Origin: an uncultured Collinsella sp.
Lineage (GTDB): Bacteria; Actinomycetota; Coriobacteriia; Coriobacteriales; Coriobacteriaceae
Assembly (NCBI GenBank): GCA_958407085.1
Contig: CATYHY010000081.1
Coordinates: 1 to 6,275 of the forward strand
DNA: 6,275 bases
Direction of reading: 5' to 3'
Of this stretch, positions 1 to 6,275 are shown piece after piece; the first letter of the stretch is position 1, and the number at the start of each line of letters is the position of its first letter. Under the pieces are notes generated by a model. That model made no database searches. It saw only the letters and a program-made list of their open reading frames with translations, and was not told where the DNA came from. A program made the position numbers and the translations under genes.

Positions 1-965
1 CCCCCACCGACACCAAAGAGGTTGTCGAGCTGGCCGAGAGCAAGCTGCTCAAGGTTACGGCGCGCGAGGTCAAGTCGAGCTACAAGACGTTGACCGAGTT
101 TATGGTCGAGGCCTATAACGAGGCCGAGGAAGTGTGCCAGGCCGGTGGCCAGGCTGCGGGCGTGCCCACGGGCTTTCCGTCACTCGACCGCATGCTCATG
201 GGTTTTCGCGAGGGCCAGCTCATCATCATCGGCGCCCGTCCTGCTGTAGGTAAGACGTCGTTCGCTCTGAACCTGGCGCTCAACGCTGCCGCTGCTGGTT
301 ATACCGTCGGCTTCTTCTCGCTGGAGATGTCGGGCAAGGAAATTGCCCAGCGTCTGATTTGCGCCTACGCCATGATCTCGATCAGTGACTTCCGCATGGG
401 CCGCATTAGCCCCGAGCAGTGGGCCAATATCAACGAGGCCACGCAGACCTTGTCTAAGCTCGATATTCTGATTGACGATACGCCCGGCACCACAGTGACC
501 GAGATTCGCGCCAAGAGCCGCCGTATGCTCCATAACAAGGAGAAGGCAATTATCATCCTGGACTACCTGCAGCTGGTGAGTCCTCCGCCGGGCCGTCGTT
601 CCGAGAGCCGTACCGTCGAGGTTTCGGAGATGTCGCGTGGTCTGAAGATCATGGCCAAGGAGCTCAAGATCCCGCTCATCGCGCTGTCGCAGCTCTCGCG
701 TCAGGTCGAATCCCGTACCGGCAAGCGCCCGCAGCTTTCCGACCTTCGTGAATCGGGCTCCATCGAGCAGGACGCCGATATCGTTATGTTCTTGGACCGC
801 TCCGCCGACGAGGCCGAAGCCTCGCGTGACGATCGACCCGACGAGGGCGTTACGCGTATCGTCGTGGCCAAGAACCGTTCGGGCCCGATCGGCGACGTCG
901 ACCTGATGTTCCTGCCGGCATCCACCAAGTTCTATGAGCTTGATGGGGCACATGCCGAGGAGTAG
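1..965 (+). CDS. dnaB: Replicative DNA helicase DnaB, C-terminal part (5' truncated by window edge)
   Basis: Hexameric 5'-3' replicative helicase that unwinds DNA ahead of the fork using ATP. The frame is open from base 3 with no start in the window. It encodes 320 visible residues; the family is usually about 450-480 long, so the N-terminal domain is missing and only the linker and RecA-like ATPase domain are seen. A TTG at 90 is in frame but is an internal leucine codon, since DnaB-like sequence continues upstream of it. In visible-fragment numbering, the Walker A motif GARPAVGKTS starts near residue 77, and the Walker B motif is ILDYLQLV with Asp187. The DnaB hallmark SDLRESGSIEQDADIVMF and the late KNRSGPIG segment, which holds the presumed arginine finger region, follow. 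No intein interrupts the Walker A or later motifs. The TAG stop overlaps the candidate -35 box of purA. Identification is very secure. Confidence 0.97.
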   Translation, partial: PTDTKEVVELAESKLLKVTAREVKSSYKTLTEFMVEAYNEAEEVCQAGGQAAGVPTGFPSLDRMLMGFREGQLIIIGARPAVGKTSFALNLALNAAAAGYTVGFFSLEMSGKEIAQRLICAYAMISISDFRMGRISPEQWANINEATQTLSKLDILIDDTPGTTVTEIRAKSRRMLHNKEKAIIILDYLQLVSPPPGRRSESRTVEVSEMSRGLKIMAKELKIPLIALSQLSRQVESRTGKRPQLSDLRESGSIEQDADIVMFLDRSADEAEASRDDRPDEGVTRIVVAKNRSGPIGDVDLMFLPASTKFYELDGAHAEE

Positions 966-992
966 GACAGGCGCCCGTTGCACGGGTATACT
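964..992 (+). promoter_or_regulatory. Candidate sigma-70-type promoter for purA
   Basis: AGGACA at 964-969 (four of six to the -35 consensus), a 17-base spacer, then TATACT at 987-992 (five of six to the -10 consensus). Transcription would begin near 999-1000, giving purA a leader of about 60 bases. The -35 box starts inside the dnaB stop codon. This suggests purA can be expressed independently of dnaB. It is a sequence match only; read-through from dnaB is also possible. Confidence 0.55.
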
Positions 993-1006
993 GGGAATGT
1001 TTTGTG

Positions 1007-1036
1007 CTTCTGCGTGCCGGCGTGGCGCGTAGACAG
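1007..1036 (+). promoter_or_regulatory. Hairpin in the purA leader
   Basis: TCTGCGTGCC (1009-1018) pairs with GGCGCGTAGA (1024-1033) around the five-base loop GGCGT. Eight of the ten pairs are Watson-Crick and two are G-U. Two more pairs (1008 with 1035, 1007 with 1036) form if C1034 is bulged. The wobble pairs favour an RNA structure over a DNA operator. No U-run follows, so it is not a terminator, and the Shine-Dalgarno at 1048-1053 stays outside the stem. It might stabilise the 5' end or be a regulatory leader; no known riboswitch is recognised. Confidence 0.4.
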
Positions 1037-1058
1037 TCCATGAATGTAAGGAGTAAAC

Positions 1059-2345
<1,287 letters not shown>

Positions 2346-2367
2346 TCGGGACTATTCGGTTATTGCG

Positions 2368-2415
2368 ATATACCCCTTTGCAGCCCGGACGGGCGGCCGA
2401 GGGGTATATTTGCTT
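2368..2415 (+). terminator. Inverted repeat after purA, possible intrinsic terminator
   Basis: ATATACCCCT (2368-2377) and AGGGGTATAT (2400-2409) are a perfect 10-bp inverted repeat starting 22 bases after the purA stop. The loop contains a nested GCCC/GGGC stem (2383-2386 with 2391-2394). The G+C-rich core is followed by a T-rich stretch (TATATTTGCTT) that could act as a U-tract, though it is interrupted. The position suits a purA terminator. A leader element or operator for purD is also possible because a second, conflicting repeat overlaps it. Confidence 0.4.
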
Positions 2416-2423
2416 GCAAAGGG
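2374..2423 (+). promoter_or_regulatory. Alternative, mutually exclusive inverted repeat in the purD leader
   Basis: CCCTTTGCA (2374-2382) is exactly complementary to TGCAAAGGG (2415-2423). The left arm shares CCCT (2374-2377) with the left arm of the 2368-2409 repeat, so the two pairings cannot form together in one RNA. The geometry resembles a two-state leader. However, the competing partner lies downstream of the putative terminator, unlike a classical attenuator, where the antiterminator forms first. No known purine riboswitch core or Bacillus-type PurBox is visible. Function is unproven. Confidence 0.35.
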
Positions 2424-2450
2424 CTCGCGCGGAGCGGGCCGTTCATCCAT

Positions 2451-2458
2451 AGAGGAGG
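2451..2458 (+). promoter_or_regulatory. Strong Shine-Dalgarno fixing the purD start at TTG
   Basis: AGAGGAGG lies five bases before TTG 2464. It is the only good ribosome binding site near the point where PurD homology begins, and no in-frame ATG or GTG lies close by, so it decides the start. The strong site may offset the weak TTG initiator. Confidence 0.8.
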
Positions 2459-2463
2459 CACCC

Positions 2464-3768
2464 TTGAAGGCGGACACTCAAACCATCGACATCCTGTTGT
2501 TGGGCAGCGGCGGCCGTGAGCATGCTTTGGCAGCTAAGCTCGCAGCATCACCGCGCGCCGGCAAGCTCTACATCGCGCCGGGCAACGGCGGCACTGCGAG
2601 CTGCGGCGAGAACGTTGTTCTCGACGACTGCGATCCTGCGGCCGTGGCGGCGTTTGCGCAGAGCCACGGATGCGGACTCGTGGTAATTGGCCCCGAGGCT
2701 CCGCTTGTGGCGGGCGTGGCCGACGCCGTGCGGGCGGCGGGTATTCCCTGCTTTGGCCCGGGTGCCGAGGGTGCCCAGATGGAGGGCTCCAAGCTGTTCT
2801 CCAAGCAGCTCATGGAGCGCGCCGGTATTCCGACGGCAGCCTATGGTTCGTTTACCGACGAGGCTTCGGCTCTCGCCTACGTACGCGAGCAGGGCGCCCC
2901 GCTGGTCGTGAAGGCTGACGGCCTTGCCGCCGGCAAGGGCGTTATCGTGGCGACCGAACTTGAGCAGGCCGAGGAAGCCGTGCGCGAGTGCTTTGGCGGC
3001 ACCTTTGGCGATGCCGGCAACACCGTGGTCATCGAGGAGATGCTGACCGGCCCCGAGTGCTCGCTGCTGGCCTTTACCGACGGCAAGACCGTGCGCCCCA
3101 TGGCTACCTCGCAGGACCACAAGCGCGCGCTTGAGGGCGACCTTGGTCCCAACACCGGCGGCATGGGCGTCTACAGCCCGGTGCCCATCGTGACTGACGA
3201 GGAGCACGCCACCATGGTGGCGGTCATGGAGCAGACCGTGGCCGAGCTCGCTGCCGAGGGTATCGACTACCGCGGCTGCCTGTACGGCGGCTTTATGCTC
3301 ACCCCCGCCGGTCCCAAGGTGCTGGAGTTCAATGCCCGCTTTGGCGACCCCGAGACGCAGGTCGTGCTGCCGCGCCTTAAGAACGACCTGGTCGAGGTCA
3401 TGCTGGCTTGTGCCAACTGCGAGCTCGATCAGATTGAGCTCGACTGGCGTGACGAGTGGGCCGTGGCCGTTGTCCTGACGAGCGCGGGCTACCCCGGCAG
3501 CTACGAGAAAGGAAAGGTCATCACCGGTATTGAGGATGCCGAGGCCATGGAGAACGTGACCGTGTACCATGCGGGAACTGCCGTGGTGGACGGTCAGCTC
3601 GTGACCAATGGCGGCCGCGTGCTTGCCGTGACCGCTCTGGGCGACACGTTCGAGAACGCTCGCAACCTTGCCTACGAGGCCTGCGAGAAGATTGATTTTG
3701 AGGGCAAGACCCTGCGTCACGACATCGGCCTGCGCGCGCTGCGCGGCCGCGACGCCTGGGATGCCTAA
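2464..3768 (+). CDS. purD: Phosphoribosylamine-glycine ligase (GAR synthetase)
   Basis: Cytoplasmic ATP-grasp enzyme that joins 5-phosphoribosylamine and glycine with ATP to form glycinamide ribonucleotide, step two of de novo purine synthesis. From the TTG start it is 434 residues, close to the family's usual 420-430. The N-terminal domain begins with ILLLGSGGREHAL (from residue 10), and GPEAPLVAGVADA leads into the central domain. The ATP-grasp part has VKADGLAAGKGV with Lys150 and Lys158, then EEMLTGPECSLLAF and DLGPNTGGMGVYSP. The metal-binding EFNARFGDPETQ (288-299) follows, then a complete C-terminal domain. The frame is open upstream into purA, but those residues do not resemble PurD. 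TTG with AGAGGAGG is therefore preferred. The gene stands alone as a single-function PurD, with no fusion to PurM or PurN. Other pur genes are not in view. The Nudix gene follows after 21 bases. Confidence 0.97.
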   Translation: MKADTQTIDILLLGSGGREHALAAKLAASPRAGKLYIAPGNGGTASCGENVVLDDCDPAAVAAFAQSHGCGLVVIGPEAPLVAGVADAVRAAGIPCFGPGAEGAQMEGSKLFSKQLMERAGIPTAAYGSFTDEASALAYVREQGAPLVVKADGLAAGKGVIVATELEQAEEAVRECFGGTFGDAGNTVVIEEMLTGPECSLLAFTDGKTVRPMATSQDHKRALEGDLGPNTGGMGVYSPVPIVTDEEHATMVAVMEQTVAELAAEGIDYRGCLYGGFMLTPAGPKVLEFNARFGDPETQVVLPRLKNDLVEVMLACANCELDQIELDWRDEWAVAVVLTSAGYPGSYEKGKVITGIEDAEAMENVTVYHAGTAVVDGQLVTNGGRVLAVTALGDTFENARNLAYEACEKIDFEGKTLRHDIGLRALRGRDAWDA

Positions 3769-3774
3769 AATCCG

Positions 3775-3780
3775 AGAGGA
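3775..3780 (+). promoter_or_regulatory. Shine-Dalgarno selecting the second ATG of the Nudix gene
   Basis: AGAGGA abuts ATG 3781 with no spacer, so it cannot serve that codon. It is nine bases from the in-frame ATG at 3790, which is an acceptable distance. The later ATG is therefore the better start. Confidence 0.65.
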
Positions 3781-3789
3781 ATGAGACGG

Positions 3790-4485
3790 ATGGACGAGAA
3801 GAACGAAGAGCTCGTGGACGCGCAGATCGTCGAAGAGGACAGCCGCGTGTATGGGCACGCCGAGGGCGAGCCTGGTGGCGAGGTCGCTGACGAGCCGGCG
3901 CTGGTGCTGGGCGATGACGACCCGCACGATGCCGAGCTGCACGAGAAGATTCTTTCGGAGGAGTGCGCCTGGAAGGGCAAGATCCTCGACGTCCACCGTC
4001 TTGAGGTTGAGCTGCCCAACGGTCGCCGTAGCGCCCGCGATATCGTTCGCCATCCGGGTGCGGCGGCCGTTGTGGCACTGACCGAGAGCGGCAAGATCGT
4101 ACTGGTGCGTCAGTACCGCACCGCCATCGACCGCGTGACGGTCGAGATTCCCGCCGGCAAGCTCGATCCAGGCGAGGACCCGCTCGATTGCGCCAAGCGC
4201 GAGCTGCATGAGGAGACGGGCTTTAGGGCCGGTCGCATTCGCTTTTTGACGTCGATTGTCACGTCCTGCGGCTTCTGCGACGAGATCATTCACATCTACC
4301 TGGCCACCAAGCTCGAGTTCGATGCACCCAACCCCGATGATGACGAGTTTGTCAACGTGGACCTCGTGCCGCTGCACGAGCTGATCGACGCCGTGCTCGA
4401 CGGCAAGATCGAAGACGCCAAGACCGTCGTAGGCGCGCTTGCCTGCGACAGCATCGCGCACCGCCTTGGGGGCACGGAGCTTTAA
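3790..4485 (+). CDS. Nudix hydrolase, ADP-ribose pyrophosphatase type
   Basis: Probable cytoplasmic Mg-dependent pyrophosphatase cleaving ADP-ribose, or a similar nucleoside diphosphate sugar, to AMP and ribose 5-phosphate. In the 231-residue product, a complete Nudix box spans 123-145: Gly123, Glu129, Arg137-Glu138, Glu141-Glu142 and Gly144 all fit the GX5EX7REUXEEXGU pattern. Family features before it include EKILSEE and WKGKILDV, the RHPGAAAVV segment, and VRQYR (106-110). After it comes GFCDE (161-165), then HIYLAT. The first 48 or so residues form an acidic, glycine- and proline-containing extension not typical of the family, with 18 Asp/Glu in residues 1-50 and only two Lys/Arg. The first in-frame ATG, at 3781, would add three residues but lacks a usable ribosome binding site. 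It lies 21 bases after purD, so co-transcription is likely. Family is secure; exact substrate is inferred from similarity to the ADP-ribose group. Confidence 0.92.
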   Translation: MDEKNEELVDAQIVEEDSRVYGHAEGEPGGEVADEPALVLGDDDPHDAELHEKILSEECAWKGKILDVHRLEVELPNGRRSARDIVRHPGAAAVVALTESGKIVLVRQYRTAIDRVTVEIPAGKLDPGEDPLDCAKRELHEETGFRAGRIRFLTSIVTSCGFCDEIIHIYLATKLEFDAPNPDDDEFVNVDLVPLHELIDAVLDGKIEDAKTVVGALACDSIAHRLGGTEL

Positions 4486-4497
4486 CGAGTGGGGATA

Positions 4498-4536
4498 GCC
4501 CTGGGACAAGTACTACTGATTGCTTTGTCCCAGGGC
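4498..4536 (+). terminator. 12-bp perfect inverted repeat after the Nudix gene, possible terminator
   Basis: GCCCTGGGACAA (4498-4509) and TTGTCCCAGGGC (4525-4536) pair perfectly around a 15-base loop, starting 12 bases after the Nudix stop. It would make a stable RNA hairpin at the right place to end the purD-Nudix transcript. However, the following CTTACGTTGC is a poor U-tract. A DNA-binding site for the ABC gene or a dispersed genomic repeat are alternatives. It occupies much of the 82-base gap, which otherwise holds only the transporter's ribosome binding site. Confidence 0.5.
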
Positions 4537-4541
4537 CTTAC

Positions 4542-4625
4542 GTTGCTGATATTTCTTTGAGGATCACATGCTGAAGAGGTTTCTTTCGTACTACAAGCCC
4601 CAGATGGGGCTTTTTGTTGCTGATA
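4542..4625 (+). repeat. Ten-base direct repeat flanking the ABC gene start
   Basis: GTTGCTGATA occurs at 4542-4551 and again at 4616-4625, 74 bases apart. Each copy lies just 3' of a hairpin (4498-4536 and 4595-4612). The first copy is non-coding; the second encodes part of the first membrane helix of the transporter. Flanking bases are only loosely alike, so chance is possible. Confidence 0.4.
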
Positions 4626-6275
4626 CTGTTTGTGCTCTGGTGCTTGCCGCCATTGACCTGGCGTTCCCCATTATCCTGCGCAATTTGACCGGTGGGCTAT
4701 TTACTCAGGGTCAGGCTGCCATTATGCAGGCGCTCGGCATGATCGCGGTGGGCTTGGTGCTGATGTATGCCGTCCGCTGCGCCTGCCGCTACTTTGTGAG
4801 CTATTGGGGTCACGTGATGGGTGCGCGCATGGAGTCCAAAATGCGCGAGGACCTGTTCGACCAGTATGAGCGCTTTAGCTTTGCGTACTTCGACCGCAAC
4901 AGCTCCGGCGACATGATGAGCCGCGTGGTCAACGACCTGTTCGATATCTGCGAGGCGGCGCACCACGTGCCCGAGTGGATCATCATCTGCGGCATCGAGA
5001 TTATCGGCTCGTTTGTGATCCTCTTTACCATCGCCCCGGTGCTGGCGCTCGCCATGGCCGTGGTGACGGCGGCGTTTGCGGTCATCATGTTTTGGCAAAA
5101 CATGCGTATGCGCGAGGTCTTTAGCGACAACCGCAAAAAGATCAGCGGCATCAATGCGCAGCTGCAGGATTCGCTGGCGGGCATGCGCGTGGTCAAGAGC
5201 TTTGCCAACGAGGAGACCGAACGCTTCAAGTTCCGCGCCTCCAACAATCGCTATCTTTCGTCCAAGGAGAACATGTATCACGCCATGGGCGTCTATACCG
5301 CGACGTATGGCCTGCTCTCGGGTGTGCTCTATGTGATCGTGGTGCTGCTGGGCGGCTGGCTGGTCGCCCAGGGACAGCTACAGGCGGTCGATATGGCGAC
5401 CTTTGCACTCTATATTTCGCTGTTCTGCACGCCGCTTGAGACGCTCGTCAATTCGGCCGAAACGTATCAGAAGGCTATCGCCGGCTTTAAGCGTATGGAC
5501 GAGGTGCTCTCGACCGCGCCGGATATCCAGGACAAGCCGGGCGCCACTGATCTGCAGGTGACTGCCGGCGCCGTGGAGTATCACGACGTGTGCTTTAACT
5601 ACGAGGACGTTGAGCTGGGCGAGGGCTATGCCGACGGACGCCCTGTTATCGACCACATGGACCTGTCCATCAAGCCCGGTCAGACCATCGCTTTGGTTGG
5701 CCCCTCGGGCGGCGGCAAATCGACGACTTGTTCGCTGTTGCCGCGCTTTTACGACGTTGCCGCCGGCTCCATTAGCATCGACGGCCAGGATGTGCGCGAC
5801 GTGACGCAGCATAGTCTGCGCCGTGCCATCGGCCTGGTGCAGCAAGATGTGTACCTGTTTGATGGAACGATCGGCGAGAACATCGCCTACGGCAAGCCGG
5901 GCGCCACGGCAGAAGAGATCGCCGAAGCGGCCCGCCGCGCCAATATTGATACCTTTATCGAATCGCTTCCGCAAGGCTACGACACCGTGGTGGGCGAGCG
6001 CGGCAGCCGTCTTTCGGGTGGTCAAAAGCAGCGCGTCGCCATCGCGCGCGTTTTTCTCAAGAATCCCAAGATCCTTATTTTGGATGAGGCGACGAGTGCC
6101 CTGGATAACGAGAGCGAGGAAGCGGTGCAGGAGTCGCTCGAAGAGCTGGCACGCGGCCGTACCACGATCATCATCGCCCACCGTCTCTCGACTATTAAGC
6201 ATGCTGACGAGATTGCGACCGTTGAGCATGGTCGCGTTGTGGAACGTGGCACGCACGAGGAGCTTCTCGCCCGTG
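4568..6275 (+). CDS. ABC exporter, fused membrane and ATPase domains (3' end cut by window edge)
   Basis: Half-transporter of the MsbA/multidrug exporter architecture, expected to dimerise in the cytoplasmic membrane and export an unknown substrate using ATP. The visible part is 569 codons; the family is commonly about 570-600, so only a short tail is missing. Hydrophobic stretches lie near residues 14-38, 53-75, 135-176 (two helices), 240-262 and 272-295, consistent with six helices. The ATPase domain has A-loop Tyr345, Walker A GPSGGGKST (378-386), Q-loop Gln426, signature LSGGQ (482-486), Walker B ILILDE with catalytic Glu507, and H-loop His538, so it should be active. A short acidic, glycine-containing insert sits between the A-loop and the next strand (about 346-358). 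ATG 4568 is preceded by GAGGA (4559-4563), and an in-frame TGA at 4547 rules out earlier starts. The N-terminus MLKRFLSYYKP fits this exporter group. The substrate cannot be named. Confidence 0.95.
   Translation, partial: MLKRFLSYYKPQMGLFVADTVCALVLAAIDLAFPIILRNLTGGLFTQGQAAIMQALGMIAVGLVLMYAVRCACRYFVSYWGHVMGARMESKMREDLFDQYERFSFAYFDRNSSGDMMSRVVNDLFDICEAAHHVPEWIIICGIEIIGSFVILFTIAPVLALAMAVVTAAFAVIMFWQNMRMREVFSDNRKKISGINAQLQDSLAGMRVVKSFANEETERFKFRASNNRYLSSKENMYHAMGVYTATYGLLSGVLYVIVVLLGGWLVAQGQLQAVDMATFALYISLFCTPLETLVNSAETYQKAIAGFKRMDEVLSTAPDIQDKPGATDLQVTAGAVEYHDVCFNYEDVELGEGYADGRPVIDHMDLSIKPGQTIALVGPSGGGKSTTCSLLPRFYDVAAGSISIDGQDVRDVTQHSLRRAIGLVQQDVYLFDGTIGENIAYGKPGATAEEIAEAARRANIDTFIESLPQGYDTVVGERGSRLSGGQKQRVAIARVFLKNPKILILDEATSALDNESEEAVQESLEELARGRTTIIIAHRLSTIKHADEIATVEHGRVVERGTHEELLAR
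4595..4618 (+). terminator. Terminator-shaped hairpin inside the start of the ABC gene
   Basis: AAGCCCC (4595-4601) pairs with GGGGCTT (4606-4612) across the tetraloop AGAT and is followed by TTTGTT. This is the form of an intrinsic terminator, yet it lies within codons 10-17 of the transporter. It may be a coincidence of the coding sequence (YKPQMGLFV), since the encoded peptide is plausible for the family. Premature termination would reduce expression if it works. Confidence 0.3.

Noticed and set aside
90..92. TTG as a possible start of the dnaB reading frame
   Set aside because: The frame continues upstream to the window edge with DnaB linker-like sequence and there is no ribosome binding site; it is an internal leucine codon.
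231..600. Possible DnaB intein
   Set aside because: Walker A through Walker B is continuous at normal spacing with no inserted splicing domain.
1044..1049. ATG-TAA start-stop overlapping the purA Shine-Dalgarno, and an out-of-frame ATG at 1040
   Set aside because: Neither has its own ribosome binding site; with such short words chance is the simplest explanation.
2346..2463. Known purine riboswitch or PurBox before purD
   Set aside because: I could not find the conserved purine riboswitch core or a Bacillus-type PurBox; only the inverted repeats are supported.
2548..4509. Very long minus-strand open frame (653 codons) opposite purD and the Nudix gene
   Set aside because: It mirrors two clearly real genes, its protein is a His/Ala/Val/Leu-rich shadow typical of high-G+C codon bias, and it has no recognisable domain.
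4525..4553. Promoter TTGTCC - 17 bases - GATATT for the ABC gene
   Set aside because: Both boxes match only four of six, and the start would fall near 4560, cutting into the ribosome binding site at 4559-4563. Kept only as a weak idea under the inverted repeat.
5378..6256. Minus-strand open frame opposite the ABC ATPase domain
   Set aside because: The plus strand encodes every ABC motif in order; the antisense product has no coherent family features.

Overview
The window is a compact, fully co-directional (+ strand) stretch of chromosomal housekeeping genes at roughly 60% G+C. In order it holds the 3' part of the replicative helicase gene dnaB, adenylosuccinate synthetase purA, phosphoribosylamine-glycine ligase purD, a Nudix hydrolase of the ADP-ribose pyrophosphatase type, and an ABC exporter (fused membrane and ATPase domains) that runs off the right edge a few codons before its likely end. 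Codon choice, purine-rich ribosome binding sites, G+C content and protein character suggest a high-G+C Gram-positive of the Coriobacteriia type (Collinsella or a relative). That placement is from general familiarity, not a search. The dnaB-purA neighbourhood also occurs in Bacillus subtilis (dnaC-purA).

Layout: dnaB (1-965, 5' truncated) ends inside a probable promoter for purA. The 93-base dnaB-purA gap carries that promoter, a wobble-containing hairpin in the purA leader and a strong Shine-Dalgarno. The 118-base purA-purD gap contains two overlapping, mutually exclusive inverted repeats ahead of purD, which starts at TTG behind an excellent Shine-Dalgarno. The Nudix gene follows purD after 21 bases, almost certainly in the same transcript. 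A 12-bp perfect inverted repeat then separates it from the ABC transporter gene, whose first codons contain a second, terminator-shaped hairpin.

Functionally, purD makes glycinamide ribonucleotide (step two of de novo purine synthesis) and purA commits IMP to AMP. The Nudix enzyme, if it is an ADP-ribose pyrophosphatase, would return AMP and ribose 5-phosphate, the precursor of PRPP, so the middle of the window has a purine/ribose-phosphate theme. The ABC exporter looks like a separate unit of unknown substrate.

No mobile element, CRISPR array, tRNA, rRNA or prophage signal was seen, and I found no undescribed multi-gene system. The observations most worth checking are non-coding: the competing hairpins before purD, the purA leader hairpin, and the paired hairpins around the start of the ABC gene.
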